The position numbers were made by a program, and so were the translations under genes. Positions 1 to 8,028 of a stretch of 28,651 nucleotides of DNA are shown here, in pieces; positions within the stretch are counted from its first letter, which is position 1; every line of letters starts with the position of its first letter. This DNA comes from Schoenoplectus triqueter (taxonomy: Eukaryota > Streptophyta > Magnoliopsida > Poales > Cyperaceae): assembly GCA_964058805.1 (NCBI GenBank), contig CAXKVV010001105.1:1-28651 (forward strand), read 5' to 3'. The notes beneath the pieces were generated by a model. The model worked only from the letters and a program-made list of their open reading frames with translations. It had not been told where the DNA came from and did not search any database.

Positions 1-1
1 G

Positions 2-3000
2 TTTCAAGTTGCTAAAGCAGTGAAGTACCCCGACTCACCTGATGATTGCTATCGTGTTGATGTCATTGATGAGCTGGTCAATGACGTGCAGGAAGACTTT
101 CTCGAGCAAACCCAGAGCTCGCTCAGGTATCACTTTGATTTCTTGTCTCATTTTCAGGATGACTTGAGCACTCAGGACAGTCATGCGACCCGCAAGGACA
201 CCCTTGCGGCCCGCAAGGAGCCCATCGAACTGAACATGGATGAAGCAGTTTGTGCAGCTGAAGTCTCAACAGATGAACCAGAACGCATACTACGCGAATC
301 ACATGAGGTTTTAGCAGATCGTGCACCACCACTCACAGATGCAAGTAAGCCCGAACTCAAGCCTCTTCCCGCCAATTTGAGGTATGAGTTTCTTGATTCT
401 GACAGGTCTTCTCCAGTGATTGTGAGCACTCATTTGAGCCCCGACGAGACGTCAAGGCTACTGGAGAAACTGAGAATTCACAGGGGTGCCATTGGGTACT
501 CGATCAAAGATATCAAGGGGCTTAGTCCAGCCATTTGTGCACATCGCATACACCTGGAGGACAATCACAAACCTTCAGTGCAGCATCAAAGGCGGCTCAA
601 CCCAATTCTTCAAGAGGTAGTAAAGAAAGAAATTCTTAAATTGCTTGATTCTAACATCATTTTTCCTATCTCAGACAGCAAATGGGTGAGTTCAGTGCAC
701 GTGGTTCCAAAGAAAGGTGGAGCAACAGTGGTTAAGAATGAAAATGGTGAGATGGTTCAAGTGCGCACCACGACAGGGTGGAGAATGTGCATTGATTACC
801 GCAAGCTGAATGCTGCGACTCGCAAGGACCACTTCCCCCTTCCTTTTGTGGATCAGATGTTGGAGCGTCTTGCGAATCACACTCATTTCTGCTACCTTGA
901 TGGGTATTCAGGCTTCTTTCAGGTACCCATTCATCCTCAGGATATGGAGATGACGACATTCACATGTCCTTATGGCACCTTTGCCTATCGAAGGATGCCG
1001 TTTGGCTTGTGTAATGCGCCAGCTACATTCCAAAGAGCGATGATGGCTATTTTCTCTGCTTTCATTGAAAAAGAGGTTGAGATTTTCATGGATGACTTTT
1101 CTGTTTGTGGTACCTCTTTTGATTCTTGTCTAGCCAATCTTTGTAAGGTTTTGCAGAGATGTGAGGAAGTCAATCTGGTTCTCAATTGGGAGAAGTGTCA
1201 CTTCATGGTGCAAGAGGGCATTGTTCTTGGACATCGAGTGACAAGCAAGGGCATCGAAGTTGACAAAGCAAAAGTTGAGGTCATCGAGAAGCTTTACACA
1301 CCGACCAACGTCAAGGATGTGCGCAGTTTCCTTGGTCATTGCGGCTTCTACCGCCGTTTCATCAAGGATTTTGCCCAGATTGCCAAGCCCTTGACAAATC
1401 TCTTGGTAAAGGAAAATGATTTTGTCTTTTCTGATGAGTGTGTTAAGTCTTTTCACAGGTTGAAGGAGGCACTTGTTTCAGCACCTATCTTACAGCCTCC
1501 TGATTGGACCAAGCCTTTTGAGATCATGTGTGATGCCAGTGACTATGCTGTTGGTGCAGTTCTTGGGCAAAGGAAGGACAAGTTGCCCGTCGCCATTTGT
1601 TACGCGAGCAAGGTTCTCGATCCAGCACAGGTCAACTACACCACAACCGAAAAGGAGCTCTTAGCTGTGGTGTTCGCCCTTGAGAAGTTTCGCTCCTACT
1701 TGGTCGGCTCTCAGATCGTTGTCTACACTGACCACGCCGCACTCAGGTATTTGATGAGCAAAAAGGATGCCAAACCCCGTCTTCTCCGATGGATCCTTTC
1801 GTTGCAGGAATTTGACATGGAGATCAAGGATAAGAAGGGATCAGAAAATTCAGTTGCAGATCACCTCTCACGTTTGCATTGGGAAGGAGAGGCCCAAAGC
1901 GACATTACAATTGACGATTCGATTCCTGGAGAGCAGCTCTACTCTCTCATGGCATTCACTGACTCTACTGCTTGCGACCCGCATGATGACCCTTGCGGCC
2001 CGCAAGTAGCACACGCAGAGCACATTTCCTCGCTGAAACCTGCACCGGTACCATGGTATGCGGATTTTGCTAACTTTCTCGTTGCAGGTGTATATCCCCC
2101 AGGCATGACTTACCAGCAGAGGAAGAAGTTTAAGGCTGATGTCAAGTATTATTTTTGGGAAGAGCCTTTTCTCTTCAAGGTAGGTATTGATGGGATTTTT
2201 CGGCGTTGTGTGCCACATGAGGAGGTACATTCTATTCTCTTTCATTGTCATTCTTCTGCTTATGGAGGCCATGCCTCCTCTTCTAAAACTGCTACCAAAG
2301 TTTTGCAGTCAGGTTTCTTTTGGCCCACTATCTTCAAGGATGCGCATTCTTTTGTGCTTTCATGCGATCAGTGCCAAAGAACCGGGAACATCACGAGGCG
2401 TAGTGAGATGCCACAGCAGCCCATCCTAGAGGTTGAGATCTTCGATGTCTGGGGTATAGACTTCATGGGACCGTTTCCTTCCTCGAAAGGGTACGAGCAC
2501 ATCCTGGTGGCAGTGGACTACGTTTCCAAATGGGTAGAGGCGCTACCTTGTGCAAAGGCGGATGCGAATGCCGTCAAGCGCCTCTTCAAGGACACCATCT
2601 TCCCTCGTTTCGGAGTGCCTCGAGCCGTCATCAGTGACGGAGGCAAACACTTCGTCAACCGTCAGTTTCAGCTGCTCATGAGCAGCCTTGGGGTCACACA
2701 TAAGGTAGCCACTGCCTATCACCCTCAAACTAACGGTTTAGCTGAAGTGTCGAACAGGGAGATCAAGTCCATCTTGGAGAAGACTGTTGCGAAGACTAGA
2801 AAAGATTGGGCTTTCAAGCTCAATGACGCACTTTGGGCATATCGCACAGCTTTCAAGACACCGATTGGCATGAGCCCTTTCAAACTGGTGTATGGCAAGC
2901 CTTGTCATCTTCCGGTTGAGATCGAGCACAAGGCATATTGGGCGACTCGTGCAATCAACATGGACTTGCTTGCAGCTGGAGAGAAGCGCATCCTCGACTT

Positions 3001-3349
3001 GCACGAATTGGAGGAAATGCGCTTGCAGGCTTATGAGAATGCCAAAATCTACAAGGAGCGAACAAAGAGAGTACATGATGAGCGCATCATGCGCAAGGAC
3101 TTCAAAGAAGGTGATCTAGTTCTCTTGTTCAATTCTAGATTGAGGCTATTTCCAGGCAAGCTGAAATCAAGGTGGTCCGGGCCCTTCGTGGTGAAGAAGG
3201 TCTATCCTTTCGGAGCAGTGGACATTGCAGGAAAGGATGGAAAGAATTTCAAAGTGAACGGTCAACGCCTCAAGGGCTATGTTGCTGATCAGCATCATGG
3301 CGAACGCATTGAGATGCACCTTTCCGATCCAACCCCATCAGCGACGTAG
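2..3349 (+). CDS. pol: Athila Pol polyprotein, C-terminal part (RT-RNase H-integrase), truncated by window edge
   Basis: The frame is open from base 2 to TAG at 3347-3349, giving 1115 residues; the GTG at 20 is internal, so no start is assigned. Numbering from base 2, the reverse transcriptase spans about 160-450, with a [20 protein letters not shown] block and active site FMDD at 362-365. RNase H follows: D at 511 in [15 protein letters not shown] in TEKELLAV, D in [10 protein letters not shown], and ADHLSRL. Integrase begins with a His/Cys zinc site (HSSAYGGH...CDQCQRTGN, about 744-800). Its catalytic core has D in GIDFMGP, then D in VISDGGKHF and E in TNGLAEVSN, with exactly 35 residues between the last two. 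A GPF module ([11 protein letters not shown]) lies near 1056. All catalytic residues are present, so the enzyme looks intact. Two 36-bp palindrome pairs sit in inter-domain linkers (residues 61-72 and about 657-668). The protease and Gag lie upstream, off the window. Confidence 0.95.
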   Translation, partial: FQVAKAVKYPDSPDDCYRVDVIDELVNDVQEDFLEQTQSSLRYHFDFLSHFQDDLSTQDSHATRKDTLAARKEPIELNMDEAVCAAEVSTDEPERILRESHEVLADRAPPLTDASKPELKPLPANLRYEFLDSDRSSPVIVSTHLSPDETSRLLEKLRIHRGAIGYSIKDIKGLSPAICAHRIHLEDNHKPSVQHQRRLNPILQEVVKKEILKLLDSNIIFPISDSKWVSSVHVVPKKGGATVVKNENGEMVQVRTTTGWRMCIDYRKLNAATRKDHFPLPFVDQMLERLANHTHFCYLDGYSGFFQVPIHPQDMEMTTFTCPYGTFAYRRMPFGLCNAPATFQRAMMAIFSAFIEKEVEIFMDDFSVCGTSFDSCLANLCKVLQRCEEVNLVLNWEKCHFMVQEGIVLGHRVTSKGIEVDKAKVEVIEKLYTPTNVKDVRSFLGHCGFYRRFIKDFAQIAKPLTNLLVKENDFVFSDECVKSFHRLKEALVSAPILQPPDWTKPFEIMCDASDYAVGAVLGQRKDKLPVAICYASKVLDPAQVNYTTTEKELLAVVFALEKFRSYLVGSQIVVYTDHAALRYLMSKKDAKPRLLRWILSLQEFDMEIKDKKGSENSVADHLSRLHWEGEAQSDITIDDSIPGEQLYSLMAFTDSTACDPHDDPCGPQVAHAEHISSLKPAPVPWYADFANFLVAGVYPPGMTYQQRKKFKADVKYYFWEEPFLFKVGIDGIFRRCVPHEEVHSILFHCHSSAYGGHASSSKTATKVLQSGFFWPTIFKDAHSFVLSCDQCQRTGNITRRSEMPQQPILEVEIFDVWGIDFMGPFPSSKGYEHILVAVDYVSKWVEALPCAKADANAVKRLFKDTIFPRFGVPRAVISDGGKHFVNRQFQLLMSSLGVTHKVATAYHPQTNGLAEVSNREIKSILEKTVAKTRKDWAFKLNDALWAYRTAFKTPIGMSPFKLVYGKPCHLPVEIEHKAYWATRAINMDLLAAGEKRILDLHELEEMRLQAYENAKIYKERTKRVHDERIMRKDFKEGDLVLLFNSRLRLFPGKLKSRWSGPFVVKKVYPFGAVDIAGKDGKNFKVNGQRLKGYVADQHHGERIEMHLSDPTPSAT
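182..217. repeat. Pair of 15-bp near-palindromes, 21-bp spacing (pol linker 1)
   Basis: CATGCGACCCGCAAG at 182-196 and CTTGCGGCCCGCAAG at 203-217, separated by 6 bp (GACACC). The 36-bp block is 12 codons long, in frame, and is read as [12 protein letters not shown] in the linker before reverse transcriptase. The two copies can pair with each other as a 36-nt RNA hairpin with a 6-nt loop. Confidence 0.85.
1971..2006. repeat. Pair of 15-bp near-palindromes, 21-bp spacing (pol linker 2)
   Basis: CTTGCGACCCGCATG at 1971-1985 and CTTGCGGCCCGCAAG at 1992-2006, separated by ATGACC. They lie between RNase H and the integrase zinc site. Here the motif is in a different codon phase from the pair at 182-217 and is read as [11 protein letters not shown]. 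Confidence 0.85.
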
Positions 3350-3389
3350 AGGAAAGAAGGTCAAGCTCGGGACCTAAAACAAGCGCTTA

Positions 3390-3405
3390 TTGGGAGGCAA
3401 CCCAA
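3390..3405 (+). other. Small hairpin after pol stop (TTGGG / CCCAA)
   Basis: TTGGGAGGCAACCCAA has a 5-bp stem and a 6-nt loop, 41 bp after the pol stop. From memory of the group, a sequence like 'AAGCGCTT..TTGGGAGGCAACCCAA' follows pol in many Athila elements. The role is unknown; termination, splicing or RNA packaging are possibilities only. Confidence 0.4.
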
Positions 3406-3418
3406 GGGATAGGGTTTA

Positions 3419-3532
3419 GCTTTTCGGTTCTTTCTTTTTCTTTCTTTCTTTTTCTTTATTTGGTTTCATTTGCATTACTTTATTTTTCTTTCTCATGCAT
3501 ATACTTGGTTGAGTTATTTGTGAGATTGCAGG
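3419..3532 (+). promoter_or_regulatory. Pyrimidine tract plus AG: candidate 3' splice site for ORF2 mRNA
   Basis: A long CTTT-rich tract is followed by TTGTGAGATTGCAG ending at 3532. This fits a plant splice acceptor, and Athila ORF2 is commonly proposed to be expressed from a spliced subgenomic RNA. The assignment is inference. The same place also reads AG|GTGTAAG, which resembles a splice donor. Confidence 0.3.
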
Positions 3533-3600
3533 TGTAAGGTGGAGGGAAATATGCAATAAAGCGGATCAGGGGACACTAATACGATAAAGTCTGCACATCT

Positions 3601-3695
3601 CTTGCGACCCGCAAGGCATGGCTTGCGACCCGCATCACCGCCGCCAGCCTTGCGACCCGCCAGCTGCCAGCCGCCGCCGCCTTGCGACCCGCCAG
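3601..3695. repeat. Cluster of four near-palindromes in the Athila spacer
   Basis: CTTGCGACCCGCAAG at 3601 is followed 21 bp later by CTTGCGACCCGCATC at 3622. Two more half-degenerate copies, CTTGCGACCCGCCAG, lie at 3649 and 3681. The right arm has decayed in copies 2-4 while the left arm CTTGCGACCCGC is perfect in all four. The surrounding DNA is CCGCCG-rich. Confidence 0.8.
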
Positions 3696-3894
3696 CCGCC
3701 GTTCCTCTCTCCTCCACCTCTCCTCCGTCCCGCCACCTCTCTGCCTCCCTCTTCTCTCTCGATCCGAGCCAAGAAGGAGCCGCCGCCGCCCCCCTAGCAA
3801 CCAGCAGCGTCTCTTCCTCCTCTAAATCGGTTTGCAACACTATTTTCGATTTGGGATTTCGGTTTCTGCCTTGCACCAGAACTGGTACCAAAAC

Positions 3895-3975
3895 CTTGCG
3901 GCCCGCAAGTCTATCCTTGCGACCCGCAATCCATTGCCACTTGCTACCCGCAAGTATACACTTGCTACCCGCAAG
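3895..3975. repeat. Two pairs of near-palindromes just upstream of ORF2
   Basis: Copies start at 3895 (CTTGCGGCCCGCAAG), 3916 (CTTGCGACCCGCAAT), 3940 and 3961 (both CTTGCTACCCGCAAG). Spacing is 21, 24 and 21 bp, so there are two pairs. The cluster ends 20 bp before the ORF2 start codon, in what would be its 5' leader. Confidence 0.85.
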
Positions 3976-3995
3976 CCAGTTATCCATAACCCAAT

Positions 3996-5342
3996 ATGCC
4001 TAGGAGAAGGGATCAGAGCCCCGTGGACGACCTTCCTCCCGCAGAACAGTTAGCATACCAAAGGCATTACTCCACCATATCCACCAAGGATGTCCAGTCC
4101 ACTCCAGTTATTGATTTTGACGCGTTGGGCACCCTTGGTATCCTTGATGACTTCCATCTCCTCACTTCACGAGTGGGATTCAGATCACAGTTTTGGTTGA
4201 TTCCTACACGCTTCCGGGCTTACACTGAGATCACCCGGGAGTTCATCTCGTCAATACAGCTATACACGGATGAGCATGGGAGGGACTACATCCGGTTCCT
4301 CATGCAGGGTATGATCCGTGAGGTTTACTTGACGACGTTGAGACAGTGGTTCCATTTTGCCTCACCCAAGACTGCATACCTTGGGTACGGGCCAAATGAG
4401 GAAGACCAGGAGGAGGACCAGGAGGAGGTTGGGGATGTTGTGACCCGAGAGAGTTTCTGGCATGCCATCACCCGTCAGCATCTCCCAGCCATTTCGCCAG
4501 ACCCTCGAGTGAGTGCTATTATCCACCCAGTCTTACGCATGATCTGCAGGTCTCTGGGCTTCTCTCTCTTTGCTAGGGGGGAATCTAACCTTCGCCCCAG
4601 GCACGATGAGCTCAAGCTGCTTGCTACCATGCTGCGCCCTGACCACCAGCTTGAGCGACCTCACCTGATGTCTCTTATGGTCCATCATTGGCTCGACATC
4701 CAGAGGCACGGGAAGGCAGGTGGCACTATCACATGCGGGTCCTTCATCACTGTCATTGCTCGCCACCTGGATATTGACCTCTCGGTGGATCATCAGTGCC
4801 CCGCCCCCGTGACTATCGGACTTGACTCACTCAGGCGTTTTGGGTGGGTTGAGATTCATAGGGGACCACCGAGACGGATCATGTGGCTCACGGAGACGGA
4901 GGGGTCATTTCAGCTACCATTTCACTGCCCCATCGTCTTTGATGATGTCCGCACATGGCAGCTTCAGCCACAGCCCATGCCACAGCAGGCCCAGGGAGAC
5001 ATCCCCATGGAGGAGGCTGCCCCAGCAGATCCTCCGAGCCCTCCTCATGACGTCCCTCAGCAGCCACCACACATGCCACCTCACGAGGTCCCGGCCGACT
5101 GGTCGTGGCCTCAGTTTTACTCTCTTTTGACAGGTATGCAGCAGGTGCAGCTGGAGACGCGTGATTCTGTGCGTCGTCTGGAGAGCGAGCAGGAGCGACA
5201 GCGCCAGACCTTGCTTCGCATCGACACTCAGGTGGGGAGTATTGACACCAGGATGACGAGTCTGGAGGTAGAGTTCGCCTCATGGGGACCTTACCACGCG
5301 AGAGACGACGCTGGTGCAGGGCCATCTGGCCCTTCAGACTGA
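3996..5342 (+). CDS. Athila ORF2, 'env-position' protein of unknown function
   Basis: The protein has 448 residues and begins at the first ATG after the palindrome cluster (ATATGCC context), ending in TGA at 5340-5342. Residues about 40-310 resemble the uncharacterised plant transposon protein region that accompanies Athila-type elements: FRAYTEITREFISS, a DYIRFLMQGMIREVY stretch, FWHAITRQ, and PVLRMICRSLGFSLFAR. Residues 324-368 are rich in Pro, Gln and acidic residues. Residues about 380-432 form a probable coiled coil (METRDSVRRLESEQERQRQ-like heptads). I see no signal peptide, no hydrophobic membrane segment and no furin-like site, so 'env' describes only its position. The frame is intact. 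The function is unknown; oligomerisation through the C-terminal coil is inference. Confidence 0.75.
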   Translation: MPRRRDQSPVDDLPPAEQLAYQRHYSTISTKDVQSTPVIDFDALGTLGILDDFHLLTSRVGFRSQFWLIPTRFRAYTEITREFISSIQLYTDEHGRDYIRFLMQGMIREVYLTTLRQWFHFASPKTAYLGYGPNEEDQEEDQEEVGDVVTRESFWHAITRQHLPAISPDPRVSAIIHPVLRMICRSLGFSLFARGESNLRPRHDELKLLATMLRPDHQLERPHLMSLMVHHWLDIQRHGKAGGTITCGSFITVIARHLDIDLSVDHQCPAPVTIGLDSLRRFGWVEIHRGPPRRIMWLTETEGSFQLPFHCPIVFDDVRTWQLQPQPMPQQAQGDIPMEEAAPADPPSPPHDVPQQPPHMPPHEVPADWSWPQFYSLLTGMQQVQLETRDSVRRLESEQERQRQTLLRIDTQVGSIDTRMTSLEVEFASWGPYHARDDAGAGPSGPSD

Positions 5343-5429
5343 TTCCCTCAGGTTGTTTTCTACTTACCCTTCTTTTACTTTTTCTTTATCTATGGTTTTG
5401 TGCACTGAGGGCAGTGCATGATTCAGCTT

Positions 5430-5438
5430 GGGGGGGAG
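5430..5438 (+). promoter_or_regulatory. Internal polypurine tract candidate
   Basis: GGGGGGGAG preceded by CAGCTT. It resembles the LTR-proximal tract at 6610-6616 (AGCTTGGGGGGA in both). A second upstream tract after the env-position ORF fits my recollection of Athila elements and could be an additional plus-strand primer. Confidence 0.45.
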
Positions 5439-5656
5439 TAGAAACAAAACTGAGTCTTAGGAGTAGAATAATTAAAGTAATTTAGGAGTAGTGTAATGTA
5501 AATGGTACTAATTGAGTGTTTTGCCGACCTATTTTGATTTGATGGTTTGGTTTTAACCTTATTGGAACAAAATTTGGAGAGTTTGGATGGTATAACCGCA
5601 TAGCACGCAAAAACACGTATTGCATTCATGTTTTGATTTAACACTTGCATTTTTAT

Positions 5657-5682
5657 AAAAAAAAAAAAAAAAAAAAAAAAAA
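5657..5682 (+). repeat. A26 run
   Basis: An uninterrupted run of 26 A. It lies in the Athila 3' UTR and is preceded by ATTTTTAT. Confidence 0.9.
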
Positions 5683-6087
5683 TTGAATAAAGGTTTGAAA
5701 TTAGAGAGGTTTACCCCGTCTTTTCCTTGTTCATCTGATTTACATCAGATTTTGTGACGTTTTGGTCGAGAACAACCCGTTGTCTCTATTAACCAGTGAG
5801 TACTTGAAAAGGGTTCCTATTTTTGGTTGAGTCCTGTTGCAAGTAACCGCTTACCAAAGGATTTTCCACCCGCTTGAACTTGACAAATTCAAAAACCAAA
5901 AACAACAAAAATTTTAATAAAAACAAAAACAAGTAATAAAAAAACAACATCTATGTTCCAGCACATGACAAGGGTATTACTCCGCTAGCGCGAGCTATGA
6001 GTAAGTGTACCGACCGTACTACCTTGAAAAGTCTGGATATATCATAGCGTCCAAATCTTCCTAGATTGGAAATTTGGAAACTACGTT

Positions 6088-6089
<2 letters not shown>

Positions 6090-6124
<35 letters not shown>
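6090..6124 (+). repeat. A35 run
   Basis: An uninterrupted run of 35 A, 407 bp after the A26 run. Neither has a target-site duplication or SINE-like body that I can see, so they look like expanded homopolymers and not retroposed tails. Confidence 0.9.
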
Positions 6125-6126
<2 letters not shown>

Positions 6127-6609
6127 GAATAACAAGTACAAGCGGAAAGATAAGCCTGAGGTGGAGTAAATTCTTGCAACTTGACAATATATCTTTCTGT
6201 AGGGTAAAATTGCACTTTTCTTCCTCGAGTAGAGACTCATAGGTTAATGGGAATAAACGGGTGACCTCTTGTAAATTCCAACAACGTCAGGACAAGGCTG
6301 TTTACTTGCTTTGACACCTTTCTAATTTGAAAACCGAATTGCATGTAGTTATGTTTGCTTTGAAACTAAATCAAAAATGTGCTTGTGTGGTGAATAAGAC
6401 CTCCAATCGACGACCCAAATAGTTTCCAATCTTTAGTCGTTCTAGTTGAAACCAAACCAAGGAGTTACCTTGACCATTTTAGGGTTTCATTGGCAACATT
6501 CTCAATTGTACCTAGGACTTTAGTTTAGATGGGATTTAGGTCTGAATTTGAGTACGGTTTGCACCCTAGGACTTAGGTTTTTGCTTGAGGACAAGCAAGA
6601 CTTTAGCTT

Positions 6610-6616
6610 GGGGGGA
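6610..6616 (+). promoter_or_regulatory. Polypurine tract of Athila (plus-strand primer)
   Basis: GGGGGGA followed by TT and then the LTR start TGATGCG at 6619. Both position and composition fit the primer for plus-strand DNA synthesis. Confidence 0.8.
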
Positions 6617-6835
6617 TTTGATGCGTTGCATTCATATGCACTTATTTGCCCCGACATGTACTCATATTCATCCTAAAATCATCATTTTAGTTGCATTTAG
6701 GCTTTTTCTCTGTCTTGTTCTTGTTTACTGCTCTACTTTAGTCTTATTTCAGGTATATGGAGCATATGGAGCAGTTGGGACTATCACGAGCACATCAAGA
6801 GCTCCGTTTTGAGACATCTACCTCTCTGCACTTTC

Positions 6836-6955
6836 CTTGCGGGCCGCAAGACTGTGCTTGCTACCCGCAAGACTGTGCTTGCTACCCGCAAGACTTTGTT
6901 TGCTACCCGCAAGACTTTGCTTGCTACCCGCAAGACTTTGCTTGCTACCCGCAAG
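6836..6955. repeat. Six-copy 21-bp array of near-palindromes upstream of TATA
   Basis: Copies start at 6836, 6857, 6878, 6899, 6920 and 6941, exactly 21 bp apart. The first is CTTGCGGGCCGCAAG; the other five carry CTACCC in the centre (CTTGCTACCCGCAAG, with TTTGC in the fourth). Spacers are ACTGTG (twice) then ACTTTG (three times), so the array has grown by local duplication. It ends 42 bp before TATTTATA, in probable U3. Confidence 0.9.
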
Positions 6956-6997
6956 GCCAGATATGGAAACTCCAGACTTTCCTCTCGCGTTTTGAGC

Positions 6998-7005
6998 TAT
7001 TTATA
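6998..7005 (+). promoter_or_regulatory. TATA-like box of the Athila LTR
   Basis: TATTTATA in the context GAGCTATTTATAGCG. If used, transcription would start near 7030. It was chosen because it is the best TATA match in the first third of the LTR. Confidence 0.45.
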
Positions 7006-7661
7006 GCGATTTTTTTGGAGGTTCTAGGGTTCAGCCGTCTAGACCTGACAGAGGAGAAGAGGACCTGACCCTTGCTTGGTGTCTCCCTTCACGGATTTCG
7101 AGAGATATCGCGAGGAGAAGACCACCTGCAAGGGCAGATTGCTGATTTTGGGTTTTTCTGGTTCTTTTGACTATGAACCAATTCTTTTACCCTCTTTTCT
7201 TGTTGTTTGCTGCTATGTGTGAGTAGTAAAGTGTATCTTAGGGTTAGGGAACAGATTGCTTGTCATGGATATTGATTATAATTGATATTTGGTTGTGATT
7301 TTTATATTGGATTGATTTTATTCGCATCTTTTTCTATTGAAATTTGTTTATTGCTTGGTAAGCCCGTGGATAAGGCCAAATCCAGTGTGGCATGAGTTAT
7401 CAAATGATTTGCAACTGATTAGGAACTGTCTTGGTTGATTTGAAATCCGAAAATACCCGAGAGGGACATTTCGTGTTTGATCGAGAGGTTAAACAAACCA
7501 ATAGAACGAATCCAATTAAAATTAGGTATAAGAGATTATCCTAAGGGTTTACAACTGTTAGCAAGTGTGTAATTACCAACAAACGAGAGTTGAGGTTATT
7601 AGAATAACGAACTGATAGTTAAGAACCAATTACGACTGAAAACCATTCTCTGTGACTGTTG

Positions 7662-7697
7662 CTTGCGGGCCGCAAGTGAGAGCTTGCGGGCCGCAAG
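7662..7697. repeat. Pair of near-palindromes in the R/U5 part of the LTR
   Basis: Two identical CTTGCGGGCCGCAAG copies (7662 and 7683), again 21 bp apart, separated by TGAGAG. Because they lie downstream of the TATA-like box they would be transcribed in the 5' leader of the genomic RNA. Confidence 0.85.
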
Positions 7698-8023
7698 CAA
7701 CCATTCCAGTGACAGCAATTTCCCGAAACCCTGAGATCTTATTATTGATTGATTTAAACACCTGTTCACTTTGTTATCTTTATTTGCTTACTACCTGTTA
7801 GTGTTAATTGCGTAGTTTAATTAAAACTTTACAAAACCCCCCTTTTTTTTTATACAAAAATACCAAAAAGACCTACCTTTAGGATCTGAATCGAACTGAG
7901 TCTGGTTTAGAGTTTATTTCCGTCCCTGTGGATTCGATACCTGAACTTACTCAACGAAGTCGTACGCTTGCGATTAGTGGAGCATTTTCTTGGTTTAAAA
8001 GCCTATACGTATTCGTACCATCA

Positions 8024-8028
8024 AGAAG
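8024..8028. other. Target-site duplication of the Athila insertion (AGAAG)
   Basis: These are the five bases right after the Athila LTR. The uninterrupted site is present in the other LTR of the outer element as TTTATG-AGAAG-TTTATAAAA at 22705-22709. The left copy of the duplication would be just before the Athila 5' LTR, off the window. Confidence 0.75.

Larger units (their letters stand above)
3350..3995 (+). other. Pol-ORF2 spacer of Athila
   Basis: This is a 646-bp non-coding spacer. In order it holds a short conserved hairpin (3390-3405), a T/C-rich tract (about 3419-3500) followed by TTGCAG, two clusters of the 15-bp near-palindrome (3601-3695 and 3895-3975), and a second C/T-rich tract (about 3695-3765). 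The frames open across it lack domains and are probably chance. Confidence 0.75.
5343..6618 (+). other. Athila 3' untranslated region
   Basis: This is 1276 bp without a credible gene. It contains a first G-rich polypurine tract 88 bp after ORF2, two long A-runs, and, at the end, the polypurine tract that abuts the LTR. A conserved phrase precedes each G-run: 'gagggcagtgcatgattcagc' before the first and 'gaggacaagcaagactttagc' before the second. Confidence 0.7.
1..8023 (+). mobile_element. Athila-type Ty3/gypsy retrotransposon, 5' end off the window
   Basis: This is the 3' part of an LTR retrotransposon: pol, spacer, ORF2, long 3' UTR, G-rich polypurine tract and 3' LTR, in that order. Athila membership follows from the polyprotein sequence (RT block with [17 protein letters not shown] active site), the extra ORF downstream of pol, and the conserved post-pol sequence containing TTGGGAGGCAACCCAA. 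The visible ORFs carry no stops or frameshifts, so the copy looks young. The 5' LTR, primer binding site, gag and protease lie to the left of the window. It is inserted in the 3' LTR of the larger minus-strand element that begins at 8024. Confidence 0.9.
6619..8023 (+). repeat. Athila 3' LTR (1405 bp)
   Basis: It begins TGATG directly after the polypurine tract and ends CATCA, a 5-bp terminal inverted repeat. The right boundary is confirmed independently: from 8024 the sequence is collinear with 22705 onward in the other LTR of the outer element. Inside are a six-copy palindrome array (6836-6955), a TATA-like box (6998-7005), and a palindrome pair (7662-7697). No coding sequence is credible. 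The 5' partner LTR is off the window. Confidence 0.9.

Noticed and set aside
3514..4003. ORFs on both strands over the pol-ORF2 spacer
   Set aside because: They are caused by the palindrome clusters and the CCGCCG/CTCC-rich sequence. The compositions are biased and there is no conserved domain.
5657..6124. A-runs as tails of SINE or processed-gene insertions
   Set aside because: I saw no target duplications, no pol III A/B boxes and no gene-like body upstream of either run.
6836..6955. CRISPR-like pattern of short palindromic repeats at regular spacing
   Set aside because: The spacers are only 6 bp and nearly identical, the context is a plant LTR, and there are no cas genes. It is a tandem 21-bp repeat.
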